A stretch of 64,000 nucleotides of DNA from Candidatus Heimdallarchaeota archaeon B3_Heim (GCA_003144275.1 NJBF01000017.1:1-64000), one strand, 5' to 3'. Positions 25,864 to 35,271 are shown, numbered from the stretch's first letter. Made by a program: numbers and translations. The notes: generated from the letters alone by a model not told the origin.

Positions 25864-26781
25864 TTATTGGACCTGTTTTCTTTTATAAAAAAGAATCACG
25901 ATGAGACTAAATCCAAAAATAGCGAAAGGAAAGGCAAAACCAGGAGTAGTCTCCTCAACATATTCACCAAAGATAGACAAGGAGCCCCAAGTTTGTTGAT
26001 CAGTGAAGTTCGCGTCTGATGGCCAGTCTACAAAAGGGCCTCCTTCAGGATCAGCTTCAGGGTCATTTGTTATTGATTCATAGAGCGTAGTAGTGAATCC
26101 AACGGTTAGAGGAAGAGTTGGAGCTACTACTTCATCAGGAAAATTAGGATTGAAGCTTGTTAATGGAATTTTAAACGAGAACATTTCGTGGGGGGTGGCT
26201 TCATTCCATGATTCTTGGAAAAAGCCCCATAATTGTAAAGGTGGAATTAATCCTTGTGGTGGCATGTTGTGACAATATGAAACATCAAACCCATGGACTT
26301 CGCCATCCTCTTCATCTATACTAGCATTAAACAAAACCTGTTGGCTAAAGTAAACATGGCTTTCACCGAACGTGGTGAAGAAATACATATCTGTGTTAGA
26401 AGTATTTGCTTTGTCATGTGTCGTATCAAAAGCAATTTGAGCATAATCCAATCTTGTTTGTTCTTGAACATAAATTGAATCGGCTAGGACGTAAAGAAAA
26501 GTATTATCGTGAGCGAGATACAGTATTCCTCCTTCAAGAGTTCTGTTCTCATAATCACTACCTGGTTCCCCAGGATTAGATATTAGTGAAATTTTTGTCA
26601 CATCTTCATGCTCCCAATCTGCTTGTTTGATATTTCCGACTGTAATGGAATGGTTTATTGGGTAAAGATCGTAATGGGTCACTTCATCCTGTGTATTAGC
26701 TGAAATATCTGCAGAAGCCGATGGTATTCCAATTACTATTACTGATAAGACCAAAATCATGGTAAAAATAAATTTTCTCAC
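25864..26781 (-). CDS. secreted beta-sandwich protein with TPGF C-terminal anchor
   Basis: 305 residues from a GTG start preceded by GGAG. A signal peptide (residues 1-24, cleavage after ASA) is followed by a domain of CBM9/DOMON-like style: GGILYLAHDNTFLYVLADS, then YAQIAFDTTHD and paired strands. The C-terminus reads ETTPGF, a hydrophobic helix and KRKQ, matching the tail of the 24019 protein. It may bind a ligand such as a sugar or heme at the cell surface; that assignment is weak. Confidence 0.65.
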   Translation of the reverse strand: MRKFIFTMILVLSVIVIGIPSASADISANTQDEVTHYDLYPINHSITVGNIKQADWEHEDVTKISLISNPGEPGSDYENRTLEGGILYLAHDNTFLYVLADSIYVQEQTRLDYAQIAFDTTHDKANTSNTDMYFFTTFGESHVYFSQQVLFNASIDEEDGEVHGFDVSYCHNMPPQGLIPPLQLWGFFQESWNEATPHEMFSFKIPLTSFNPNFPDEVVAPTLPLTVGFTTTLYESITNDPEADPEGGPFVDWPSDANFTDQQTWGSLSIFGEYVEETTPGFAFPFAIFGFSLIVILFYKRKQVQ

Positions 26782-26933
26782 TTCTTTCGAATCTCCATTT
26801 TTTATAGGTTTTTAATTCAACAATCTTCTTTTGAAGAGGACTATGGATAACTAAACATCCATATTTCGCATATAACTTTAAAGATTCGTGATTCATATTT
26901 TTCGATTCTGATATATCAGGAGTTGTTATATTG

Positions 26934-26943
26934 TTATATAAAA
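26934..26943 (+). promoter_or_regulatory. TATA box of the first TldD/TldE operon
   Basis: TTATATAAAA about 44 bp upstream of the 26987 start, in the right place for an archaeal promoter of the plus-strand operon 26987-31174. Confidence 0.5.
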
Positions 26944-26986
26944 ATGGATAAATGGTCTTTAGGTCTTCCTAAATAACTGTTCTGAG

Positions 26987-27745
26987 ATGATAATCCTAAT
27001 GAGTGTCGATTATTCAGACTTAAATAACAATAGATTAGTAGTATCTGCTGATAATGAAACAATTACTTATACTCGAAAAGGCTTACCACCATCTATTTTT
27101 GATTTCTTGATAGATTACAGACTAAGGGCAATTAAAGTAATGGTAGGAGAACAAGAAGATAAAGATAATGTTTCAGTTACTGCATCAATGTTACATTCTC
27201 CTCCCATGGCAACAAGAGGATCTCCTGGTTTTTTTCCTGTAAATAGCGCCGCTAAGGGTATTGGGTTTGTACCAAAACAAAAATACTTGAAAAAATGGGT
27301 TGAGACTTATGAATCCTTAATCAATGAAGCAATAGAAAAAGGTGAAGACACGAATAGAGAAGCGCGTTTAGCTGCCCTTTTAAGTTTTTATGCCTCAAAT
27401 GAAGAAATTGATCCGAGAGTTTTAGGAACGATCGAGCTATTCGGATTAAGATCTTGGCGAAACATGCAACTTGAACCTAGAGTGTCGATTTTGTACAATG
27501 CTAATTATAGAGCTAGTTCTGGTCGCCCAAGATATATTTCCTTTGAAGTACGAGGGATTATCGAAATTATTCCAAAGAACAGTCTTCGTTGGAGATGGCA
27601 ACGGAATATCCATGATATATTTCACGTTCGAGATACACAAGAACGACGATCTGGTGATTGGCCAGTAGCAGTATTGAATATTCATGTAACAGAAGTTATT
27701 GATAAGAGACCTTTTGCTACAGCTAGTCAGGAGATTATCGAATAA
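26987..27745 (+). CDS. uncharacterised first gene of TldD/TldE/chelatase operon
   Basis: 252 residues (or 248 from MSVDYS at 26999), soluble, no signal peptide. I recognise no domain. It has a helical middle (LKKWVETYESLINEAIEKGED ... LAALLSFYASNEE) and a C-terminal part of alternating strands rich in Arg and Trp (SLRWRWQRNIHDIF). It ends 40 bp before the TldD start and shares its direction. Its constant partners are proteases and a chelatase, so a substrate or accessory role is possible. Confidence 0.6.
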   Translation: MIILMSVDYSDLNNNRLVVSADNETITYTRKGLPPSIFDFLIDYRLRAIKVMVGEQEDKDNVSVTASMLHSPPMATRGSPGFFPVNSAAKGIGFVPKQKYLKKWVETYESLINEAIEKGEDTNREARLAALLSFYASNEEIDPRVLGTIELFGLRSWRNMQLEPRVSILYNANYRASSGRPRYISFEVRGIIEIIPKNSLRWRWQRNIHDIFHVRDTQERRSGDWPVAVLNIHVTEVIDKRPFATASQEIIE

Positions 27746-27785
27746 ATTTCATTCTTTATATTCTAGGAGTTTAGATGAATCAATT

Positions 27786-29228
27786 ATGGAAAATCTTCTT
27801 TCCAATATAGTGGACTTTGCACTTCAACATAATAGTACATATGCAGATTGTCGTTATGTAAAGGATAATTATGAACTCCTTGAGGCAAAAAACGGATCTC
27901 CCTCTAGACTATCTGATTCATGCCGGTCTGGTATTGGTATTCGAGTATTACTTGATGGTGCTTGGGGGTTTGCTTCAACAAATGATCTTAAAAGATCAGC
28001 ATTAGAAAAAAGTCTTAAAATTGCCATTAAAATTGCCAAAGTAACTGCGGAAAATACCAAAACTAAGAAGGAGCTGTGTTCAGAGAAAATCTACCAGGAT
28101 ACTTATCATACACCTCATAAAATTGATCCTTTTTCTATTAACACTGATGAAAAGATAATCCCTTTAGTTGAGGGAACGAAACTTTTAATTGAACAGGATT
28201 CCCGTATAAGGAACGCCTCTGCGTCATTATTGAGTAGAAAGTATTTTACTGAGTTAGTTACCTCTGAAGGGACCCACATTTCACAAACTTTAATTCAATG
28301 TGGTGCTTCACTTACTGGAATGCTTATGGCTGGCCCTGGAGGAATGGTCGTACGAACTAACGAAAATTATCAAGCCAAGGGATTTGAGTTTCTGGATGAA
28401 TTTGATCTTTACAGTCAGGCCGTTACCACAGGATCTGATTTGAAAATATTAGCTGATAAAGCAGTCAATGCTCCATCTGGCAAATTCAATCTCGTTCTTG
28501 AGCCATCACATTTAGGATTAGCCATTCATGAAAGCGTTGGCCATCCAACTGAACTTGATCGGGTACTGGGTAGGGAAACAGATTTTGCAGGGACTTCTTT
28601 TATTCAACCCTCATTCCTAGATGAGAATTTTCAATACGGATCTGAAATTGTAAATATTGTTCATGATCCTACCTTGACTCCAGCTTTAGGAGCGTATGCT
28701 TATGATGATGGGGGTACGAAAGCTCATAGACTCTCTGTAGTAGAAAATGGTCGATTTAGTGCATTTCAAAGCGACCGGTCTACAGCTCGGGAAATTGGGC
28801 TTACTAGTGCTAGTGGAAATAGTCGAGCTCATGGTCATGATCGCTTACCTATTGATAGAATGGCTAATCTCTATTTTGAACCAAATATCAAATACGCTCT
28901 CTCCTCCTTGGATGAACTCATAGAAGAAGCTAAATCAGGAATTTATGCCCTATATTCTAGAACGCATTCTATTTCACCAAACCGTTCTAACTTTCAATTT
29001 ACCACACAGATGGGTTATTTGATTGAGAAAGGGGAACTCAGTAAACCCTTAAAAAACGTTGTTTATGGTAGTCGCACCTTAGATTTCTGGAAGAAATGTT
29101 TAGCTACAACTAAAACTGTTGAAATCTTTGGAACTCCTAAATGTGGTAAAGGTAATCCTGGTCAAACTATTTGGACGTCCCATGGGGGCAGTCATACTTT
29201 ATTTGAAGATATACGAATCGGTGCGTGA
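27786..29228 (+). CDS. tldD: TldD-family zinc metalloprotease (pair 1)
   Basis: About 480 residues from ATG 27786 (MENLLSNIVDF). An upstream extension of the frame overlaps the previous gene, and GGAG lies 16 bp before this ATG. The zinc motif is H248-E-S-V-G-H253 (HExxxH), and C453 in PKCGKGNPGQ matches the third ligand (E. coli Cys454). TldD forms a heterodimer with TldE and degrades unfolded peptides fed into its cavity, for example leader peptides of microcin B17. Its TldE partner follows after 5 bp. Active site complete. Confidence 0.92.
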   Translation: MENLLSNIVDFALQHNSTYADCRYVKDNYELLEAKNGSPSRLSDSCRSGIGIRVLLDGAWGFASTNDLKRSALEKSLKIAIKIAKVTAENTKTKKELCSEKIYQDTYHTPHKIDPFSINTDEKIIPLVEGTKLLIEQDSRIRNASASLLSRKYFTELVTSEGTHISQTLIQCGASLTGMLMAGPGGMVVRTNENYQAKGFEFLDEFDLYSQAVTTGSDLKILADKAVNAPSGKFNLVLEPSHLGLAIHESVGHPTELDRVLGRETDFAGTSFIQPSFLDENFQYGSEIVNIVHDPTLTPALGAYAYDDGGTKAHRLSVVENGRFSAFQSDRSTAREIGLTSASGNSRAHGHDRLPIDRMANLYFEPNIKYALSSLDELIEEAKSGIYALYSRTHSISPNRSNFQFTTQMGYLIEKGELSKPLKNVVYGSRTLDFWKKCLATTKTVEIFGTPKCGKGNPGQTIWTSHGGSHTLFEDIRIGA

Positions 29229-29233
29229 GTTAA

Positions 29234-30625
29234 ATGGCAAATAAACTGATAACTAAAGAAGCTAGTGAACTTGCAAGAGAAATCGTTACTATAGGATTAG
29301 CAGAAGGCGCTTCTGAGTTTCAAGTTAAGATTCGAGATACTCATGCAAATTATATTCGTTTTGCTAACTCGGAGATTCATCAATTCTCACAAGATAATAT
29401 CCGAGAACTAAAGCTTGTAGCATTAATCAACAAGAGGAAAGGGCTATCCCTTGTAGTACCCACAACAGATGGAGGTCTCAAGAAGTCAATTAGGAATCTG
29501 GTTTCTGCAACCAAAGTAAATTCTGACGATCCTGATCAACTGTCTTTTTATCCAACAGGAAAGGCATACAGAGAGTTAGAATTGGTAGATGAATCTTTCA
29601 AATCTTGGGATCAGGAATTTATGGCTGAAACGGTTAAAAAAGTTATTCATTCAGCTCATGAAGTCGATAGCAGTGTCAAAAATGTGAGTGGTATGCTCCA
29701 AACGATGAATCATAAATTTGTACTAATGAACAGTCAAGAATTGTTCCTTTCTACTAATCAAACAGAATTTTGGTATGGAGTTGATATCCTTGCTAAAAAG
29801 GGAAAAAACACTGGGCGAAATTCACAAGGGGAGACAAACAGGTTTGCTCACAATATTCCGTTTTTCGATCTAGCAGAAACTGCAGCAAAATTTGCTGTAC
29901 TTGGAATTAATCCCGTAAAACTTGAATCTGGAGATTACACGGCTATTTTAGACTACTATGCTGTACTTGAACCATTAGTATTCATTAATCTGGGTCTTAG
30001 TGGTCTGTTCGTTAAGCAGCATAGAAGCTTTCTTGCACGAAAAATCGGTCAGAAGGTATTTTCAAATAAATTCAATTTAAAACATTCTCCTTTCTTAACA
30101 CCACTAGTAACTTCGAAATCATTTGATGACGAAGGTGTTCCAACAAAAGAATTCTATTTCATTAAAGAAGGTGTTGTTGAATCGCTTGCCCATAACAGGT
30201 TGACTGCTTTTCAGATGGAAAAAGAGCCCAATGGATGTGGTTATGAATCAGAAAGAACCTCCTTTGGAATCCCAACAGCAACTCTCTTAGAACCCTCACG
30301 GGATCACACTTTTGAGGATCTTGTTCAAGAAATTGAAAATGGAATTCTAATTTCTAGACTGTATTATTCCAACTGGGCCAATCCTATGGCAGGAATATTA
30401 ACAGGAACCACAAGAAATGGTTTTTTTAAGATTGAATCCGGTGAAATCACAACAGCTCTACATCCAATGAGACACACTACCTCTATCTTTGAGATGTTTG
30501 GTGAAGGGTTAGAATTGGCCAATAAAATTCATCAACCACCAATGCAAATGATGCCAGGGGTTCAATCTATTATGGTTCCAGCTTTAAAGACTTCTAAGAT
30601 GCATATGACAACTTATGCTAATTAA
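29234..30625 (+). CDS. pmbA: TldE/PmbA-family subunit (pair 1)
   Basis: 463 residues of the PmbA/TldE family. The N-terminal domain has the typical EGASEFQVKIRDT and FANSEIHQFSQDN region. Where TldD has HExxxH this protein has VLEPLVFINLGLSG, so it is non-catalytic, as expected for TldE. The C-terminal region includes FDDEGVPTKEF and NPMAGILTGTTRNG. It should pair with the TldD 5 bp upstream. Confidence 0.9.
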   Translation: MANKLITKEASELAREIVTIGLAEGASEFQVKIRDTHANYIRFANSEIHQFSQDNIRELKLVALINKRKGLSLVVPTTDGGLKKSIRNLVSATKVNSDDPDQLSFYPTGKAYRELELVDESFKSWDQEFMAETVKKVIHSAHEVDSSVKNVSGMLQTMNHKFVLMNSQELFLSTNQTEFWYGVDILAKKGKNTGRNSQGETNRFAHNIPFFDLAETAAKFAVLGINPVKLESGDYTAILDYYAVLEPLVFINLGLSGLFVKQHRSFLARKIGQKVFSNKFNLKHSPFLTPLVTSKSFDDEGVPTKEFYFIKEGVVESLAHNRLTAFQMEKEPNGCGYESERTSFGIPTATLLEPSRDHTFEDLVQEIENGILISRLYYSNWANPMAGILTGTTRNGFFKIESGEITTALHPMRHTTSIFEMFGEGLELANKIHQPPMQMMPGVQSIMVPALKTSKMHMTTYAN

Positions 30626-30649
30626 GTATAGTAGGTGGATGAAATTATT

Positions 30650-31174
30650 ATGAAAAAAATAATTATTTTAGCTATGCATGGCGCACCTCCGAATGATTTC
30701 CCATCTGAGGAGAAGAATGAATTTTTTCGCTTACATTCGAAAATCGAAGCTTCATCTCTGTCTCTTAGTAAAGAATCCTTAAATCGGTATGATTACTTAG
30801 AAGAGAAAATGAGAACATGGCCGAGAAATGAAAAAAACGATCCATACTTTTACGGTTCTTTAGATATCGCAGAACAACTTGGAATTGTAACAGAAAAACC
30901 TGTGATTGTTGGATTTAATGAATTTTGTGCACCAACCATTCTGGAAGCGATTACACAAGCTGTTCACGAAGGAGCAACTAAAATATTTGTTCTAACGACT
31001 ATGTTAACACGAGGAGGGGACCATTCTGAAAAAGATATCCCAGAAGAAGTGTCCAAAGCTAGAATGAAGTTCTCCGCTGTTTCAATAAGATTTCTTTGGC
31101 CCTATAATCCTTTGTCCATTGCTCATTTTTTATCTCAACAGATTGAAGAAATATCATCAATTGAAGAAATTTAG
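30650..31174 (+). CDS. CbiX/SirB-like class II chelatase
   Basis: 174 residues from ATG 30650, preceded by AGGTGG; a GTG 15 bases upstream is less likely. It matches short class II chelatases: LAMHGAPPNDF with the first metal-binding His, then GFNEFCAPTILEAITQAVHEGATKIFVLTTML, RGGDHSEKDIPEEV with the second His, and WPYNPLSIAHFLSQQI. These enzymes insert Co, Ni or Fe into tetrapyrroles. An insert of about 45 residues after the first motif makes it longer than CbiX-S. No other tetrapyrrole gene is nearby, so its role in a TldD/TldE operon is open. Confidence 0.75.
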   Translation: MKKIIILAMHGAPPNDFPSEEKNEFFRLHSKIEASSLSLSKESLNRYDYLEEKMRTWPRNEKNDPYFYGSLDIAEQLGIVTEKPVIVGFNEFCAPTILEAITQAVHEGATKIFVLTTMLTRGGDHSEKDIPEEVSKARMKFSAVSIRFLWPYNPLSIAHFLSQQIEEISSIEEI

Positions 31175-31179
31175 ATATT

Positions 31180-31920
31180 TTAACAGATAGGGATTTGTAC
31201 ATCATCACGTGTCAGCTCTAGAATCATTCTTTTCTGATCTCTGACAATTTGACCATCACGAAGCCAGCAAATCCTATCAGCGATGTCTATTAGCTTCAAA
31301 TCATGTGTTGTGTTAATGACAGTAACTCCCGTCTCTCTGTTCAGTTTTTTTAATAATTCTACAATTTGCGTTCCCGTTTGAAGATCTAAATTTGCCGTTG
31401 GTTCGTCTGCTAGGATTAAGCTTGGTCTGTTTGCGATTGCGCGTGCAATCGCTACCCGTTGCTGTTGCCCACCACTGAGTTCACCCGGTAAATGATGCAT
31501 TCTATCTTCTAAACCAACCTGGGCTAAAGCATCTTCGGCTCGCTTATTTATTTCCTTTTTCGATTTTCCAGATAATTGTAAAGGAAAAGCTACATTATCT
31601 AAAGCCGTTAATGATTCGATCAAATTAAAAGTTTGGAAGACGAAACCAATCTTAAATACCCTGAGGGAGGATAATTCTGATTTATCCAGATCTGATAGAG
31701 CTAATCCATCGATTAAGCATTCTCCTTCATCTGGAACATCTAATGCACCTACCATATTCAGTAAGGTTGTTTTACCAGAACCTGAAGGCCCCATTATCAC
31801 AATATATTCCCCTGGTTTTACTTCTAAATTTATTCCCCGCAATGCATGTACTTTCTCATCTCCAATTTCAAAATACTTGTGTAATTCTTGGATTTGAACA
31901 GTTAATTTCACATCTGACAT
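31180..31920 (-). CDS. MacB/LolD-type ABC transporter ATPase
   Basis: 246 residues with Walker [14 protein letters not shown]-loop [16 protein letters not shown], signature [15 protein letters not shown], Walker [13 protein letters not shown] and the switch His in NTTHDLKL. This is the MacB/LolD subfamily that works with FtsX-type permeases in mechanotransmission or export. It starts directly at the stop of the preceding ATPase gene (no gap). The last 20 residues are a divergent tail. It is the end of a four-gene operon from 33693. Confidence 0.93.
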   Translation of the reverse strand: MSDVKLTVQIQELHKYFEIGDEKVHALRGINLEVKPGEYIVIMGPSGSGKTTLLNMVGALDVPDEGECLIDGLALSDLDKSELSSLRVFKIGFVFQTFNLIESLTALDNVAFPLQLSGKSKKEINKRAEDALAQVGLEDRMHHLPGELSGGQQQRVAIARAIANRPSLILADEPTANLDLQTGTQIVELLKKLNRETGVTVINTTHDLKLIDIADRICWLRDGQIVRDQKRMILELTRDDVQIPIC

Positions 31921-32682
31921 TCATTGATCTCCTCCAATTTTGGGGTCTTCACAAGCCCCGTCATCTACTGCAAGGGTAACTTTGATATTATGAATGGTCT
32001 CAATACGTTTAATTTTTCCATCATCTATCCATATAATACGATCTGATACATCTATCATTTTCAAATCATGAGTAGCTGTAAGAACTGTTGTTCCCTTTTC
32101 TGAATTTAAATTTCGTAATAAAGTTATTATCTCTAATCCTGTTTCAAGATCTAAATTTCCAGTGGGTTCATCGGCTAGAATAATCGCTGGATCATTAACT
32201 AAAGATCTAGCAATAGCTACCCGTTGTTGCTGCCCACCGCTAAGCTGAGCTGGTCGATGATTCATGCGATCACCTAATCCAACAAGCGTTAATACCTCTT
32301 TAACTTTTTGTTGACGAAATTCTCGTGGTTTTTTGGCAAAAATGGCTGGCATCTCTACATTTTCAAAAGCAGTAAGATTTGGGATCAGGTTGAAAGTTTG
32401 GAAGATATATCCAATTTTTCTACATCGAAGCCACGCAAGTTCATATGCATCCAGTTTTGCGATATCAACTTCATCAATATACACTCGTCCTTTTGTAGGT
32501 TGGTCTAAACCACCGACACAATTAAAAAATGTAGTTTTTCCGCTACCAGAAGGGCCCATTAAGCTCACGTATTCCCCGTGTTTGATTTGGACGGAAATCC
32601 CTTGTAAGGCTCTAACTCTTTCTTCTCCCATAAAATATGTCCTGTATATGTCTTCTACCTTTAGTGTATACTGATAACTCAT
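31921..32682 (-). CDS. MacB/LolD-type ABC transporter ATPase
   Basis: 253 residues with Walker [14 protein letters not shown]-loop IFQTFNLIPNLTAFEN, signature [15 protein letters not shown], Walker B IILADEPTGNLD and switch THDLKM. It is paralogous to the adjacent ATPase. Two different ATPases next to a single small FtsX protein suggest a heterodimeric motor. The C-terminal 20 residues (DDGACEDPKIGGDQ) extend beyond the fold. Confidence 0.93.
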   Translation of the reverse strand: MSYQYTLKVEDIYRTYFMGEERVRALQGISVQIKHGEYVSLMGPSGSGKTTFFNCVGGLDQPTKGRVYIDEVDIAKLDAYELAWLRCRKIGYIFQTFNLIPNLTAFENVEMPAIFAKKPREFRQQKVKEVLTLVGLGDRMNHRPAQLSGGQQQRVAIARSLVNDPAIILADEPTGNLDLETGLEIITLLRNLNSEKGTTVLTATHDLKMIDVSDRIIWIDDGKIKRIETIHNIKVTLAVDDGACEDPKIGGDQ

Positions 32683-32702
32683 ATATTCACACCCTATCTC
32701 CT

Positions 32703-33314
32703 TTAGATTTTCCTCAATGCCTCAGCAGGGTTTAATCTGGAAGCTCCATATACAGGCAAAATTGAAGCTAATACTACCAAAATACTAGATAAGACTGTTC
32801 CCCCAATTATCAACAAGCCAATAAATTCTGTTTGAGTATCTACAAAGGCCATTGTGGACTCATAATTAAATTCTAAGAGAGTTAATCCGATTCCAATCAA
32901 TACTCCTATTATTGATCCAAGAATCCCGGAAAGAATACCAATGAAAAGACTCTCAAATAAGAACAGTTTGATAACATGACTTGGTAAGGTTCCAAGGGTC
33001 ATGTATGTTCCTATTTCTCCACTTCGTTGCCCTACTTCCATAAACATTGAATTAGTGACACCTACAACACATAATATTAATCCAACTACTAATAGATAGC
33101 TCTGTTCTCGAGCAATATTAGATATTGGATCAAAATGATCTACCAACATTGAGTAAACGATGAGAGTAATTATAAATGAGATTCCAAGGATAATACCTAC
33201 ACCATTTATTAATACTCGTCCCTTTCTTTGACGAATATTCTTCCATGCGTGCCTAAGCGCAGTATTTGTAGAGTATTGAGTTTTAGGTAACCCTAAGCGG
33301 TTCAGTTTAGTCAT
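32703..33314 (-). CDS. compact FtsX-like permease without extracellular domain
   Basis: 203 residues with four membrane helices (about 36-60, 72-92, 116-145, 163-190). The order is that of FtsX/MacB permeases: NTALRHAWKNIRQRKGRVLI before helix 1, GEIGTYMTLGTLPSHVIKLFLFESLFIG between helices 2 and 3, and RLNPAEALRKI at the end. The large extracellular domain normally between helices 1 and 2 is reduced to about 12 residues. It overlaps the zinc-protein gene upstream by 8 bp. It should be the membrane partner of the two ATPases. Confidence 0.85.
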   Translation of the reverse strand: MTKLNRLGLPKTQYSTNTALRHAWKNIRQRKGRVLINGVGIILGISFIITLIVYSMLVDHFDPISNIAREQSYLLVVGLILCVVGVTNSMFMEVGQRSGEIGTYMTLGTLPSHVIKLFLFESLFIGILSGILGSIIGVLIGIGLTLLEFNYESTMAFVDTQTEFIGLLIIGGTVLSSILVVLASILPVYGASRLNPAEALRKI

Positions 33315-33693
33315 TGATGATATCCTCCTTGATATCTAATTGCGTATCCAATTTCTCCATCTTCAGAGTTTCGTCAATGATTTGTCTCCAATTTATTTTT
33401 TCAGTTATTAGCTCTTTAAGATGAGACTTGAGAAGCAAACTTGCCTTGTCTTCACCCAATCGCGTTGCATTCCAAGTAACATAAGGGGAGTAGAATCGTG
33501 TATGGTTTAATTCTGCTTGGTTATCCGTAATTTCAAATTTAATGAATCCCAACTCTCCTAAGTAGCAAACAGAATTTGGACAAAGGATATCAATTTCTCT
33601 CATTTCTTTTTTAAGATACAATATATTGTAATCAGAAGAGTTATTTAATTTGTGACCACAAGGACATTGTGCATTAGATTCTTCAGAACCCAT
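33307..33693 (-). CDS. small zinc-binding protein heading ABC operon
   Basis: 128 residues. CPCGH near the N-terminus and CPNSVC about 25 residues later could form a four-ligand zinc site. The rest is mixed, with a helical C-terminus (KSHLKELITEKINWRQIIDETLKMEK). No family recognised. It overlaps the mini-FtsX start and lies directly downstream of a TATA box, so it is the first gene of the ABC operon. It may be a soluble adaptor or sensor. Confidence 0.65.
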   Translation of the reverse strand: MGSEESNAQCPCGHKLNNSSDYNILYLKKEMREIDILCPNSVCYLGELGFIKFEITDNQAELNHTRFYSPYVTWNATRLGEDKASLLLKSHLKELITEKINWRQIIDETLKMEKLDTQLDIKEDIIND

Positions 33694-33726
33694 TCCTAAT
33701 CTTCCAAAGCGGTGATAAATTTTTGG

Positions 33727-33750
33727 ATTTATAAACGACTACTAAGTAGT
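33727..33750 (-). promoter_or_regulatory. TATA box and adjoining palindrome of the ABC operon
   Basis: On the minus strand TTTATAAAT (33727-33735) lies 34 bp before the ATG at 33693, giving a very short leader. Directly upstream, ACTACT-A-AGTAGT (33738-33750) is a perfect 6-bp inverted repeat over the BRE position, a plausible regulator site. Confidence 0.5.
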
Positions 33751-33867
33751 TGTATTTTTTTTCCCCTAATTATCATGATTGGACTTATTTTCTTAAGTGT
33801 TTGTCTTCTTAGATATATCAGTACTTGAGATATTTCAATCTAACTCTAGAAAAAAGGTAAATAAAAA

Positions 33868-35271
33868 TTATCCAACTATCTTTCCGATATTAACTTTTTT
33901 GGTTTTTCCTAGGATCCTAATAGGTTCAAATCGCATACTCGGTATTTTTGAATAATATCCTAAGTCTATGTTCTCCCCAACTCCAGTAATAGCGTTGAAC
34001 AGCTCATAAATATTTCCAAAAATAGTGATTTTTCCAACAGCTTGTGAACGTTCACCATTTTTTAAGCTAAATGCTTCTGTTGTTTTTATCTCGAAATTAC
34101 CAGTTACTACATCAAAAAAATTGATTGAAGCAATGCCACTGACCTGTACTCCTCGTGTTATACTCTCCTGTAATTTATCATCTGGGTGCTTGATTGCTTC
34201 GATTGTTATATTTGTTAGAATCTTTGAAGGAGAGTTGCGGTGGATTGGACTCTCCATCATATTTGGGATTCCTCGCAAAGTGTTTCCTGAAGGTGATTGA
34301 TCATGAATTCCAACCCCTTGTAAATCCCTAGGCCATTCTGTTGGTTTACCTTCTCTATATAATTGCAATGTCTTTGTCTGCACTCCCTCGTGATCAAATG
34401 GATGAGAACCTACACGTGAGGGGTCGTTAGATTCTTCTCGTATTTCAATCAAGGGAGATATTTGTGTAATAGTAGTTGGAGAGGACGAATTTGCGAATTT
34501 TGAAAATAGAGGACGAAGTATTAAATCTCCAATCTGACACATAGCACGACTATTGAAAACAATAGGGAGGATTTGATTATCCCTAATTCTCTTTGGCTTG
34601 GTAAAATTAGTTGATTCGTCAAGTTCAGAATCAAATTCTGTTAATATGCCATTATCAAGATTTCGATGAATTTTTCTATAATTTTTTTCAAAAATGATCT
34701 GATTTTTAATTCCTGCAATTAATCGGGCTTGTGTTAATATAAAAGAATTAGAATGGCTAATTTGCAGGTCATTAGAATTAATTAGGGATGTATTTTGTGT
34801 TTTAATAGCTATAACACCAGAATCTAGGATCATGGGTGCTTTATGAGCTTGTACTAATCCTCTGAGAGATTGAGCATGTTCTTTTAAATCGCATAGTGAT
34901 AATTCTGTAATTCTTGTATCATATTGCTTACTAAAAGCAGAGCTAACAGCGGGGATTTCGCTTGCAAAATCAAATGGTACAGAAGAAAAAGCTTGGAGTG
35001 GAGATCCAAATGACAGATTGAGTTTCTTCTTAAATAATTTTTCATTAAACCCATCGATTGCTTGAAAAATCATTCGATTATTCATTTGGTAACGAATACC
35101 AAATCCAAACTCTTCTAACGATGAAAGATCGACAATTCTACCTGAGGAAAACAATACCTGTTTGATATATGTCTGTGTTCCAAATACCTCTGCAGTTACC
35201 GCTCCAGAATCCATTACAGTTTTGTGAACAGCTTCTGTTTCAGTCAACAGTGCATTTTGAGTTGATTCCAT
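33868..35271 (-). CDS. pmbA: TldE/PmbA-family subunit (pair 2)
   Basis: 467 residues, a divergent PmbA/TldE homolog. The N-terminus has GAVTAEVFGTQTYIKQVLFSS; the middle has ILPIVFNSRAMCQIGDLIL in place of a zinc motif; FDHEGVQTKTLQLYREG and RGIPNMMESPIHRN follow; and the C-terminus has FNAITGVGENIDLGYYSKIP. No HExxxH, as expected for the non-catalytic partner. It lies 19 bp downstream of the TldD-like gene in the same direction. Confidence 0.82.
   Translation of the reverse strand: MESTQNALLTETEAVHKTVMDSGAVTAEVFGTQTYIKQVLFSSGRIVDLSSLEEFGFGIRYQMNNRMIFQAIDGFNEKLFKKKLNLSFGSPLQAFSSVPFDFASEIPAVSSAFSKQYDTRITELSLCDLKEHAQSLRGLVQAHKAPMILDSGVIAIKTQNTSLINSNDLQISHSNSFILTQARLIAGIKNQIIFEKNYRKIHRNLDNGILTEFDSELDESTNFTKPKRIRDNQILPIVFNSRAMCQIGDLILRPLFSKFANSSSPTTITQISPLIEIREESNDPSRVGSHPFDHEGVQTKTLQLYREGKPTEWPRDLQGVGIHDQSPSGNTLRGIPNMMESPIHRNSPSKILTNITIEAIKHPDDKLQESITRGVQVSGIASINFFDVVTGNFEIKTTEAFSLKNGERSQAVGKITIFGNIYELFNAITGVGENIDLGYYSKIPSMRFEPIRILGKTKKVNIGKIVG

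Noticed and set aside
33908..33925. GGTTCAAATCG, resembling a tRNA T-arm box
   Set aside because: It lies inside the TldE-like coding sequence and has no tRNA structure around it.
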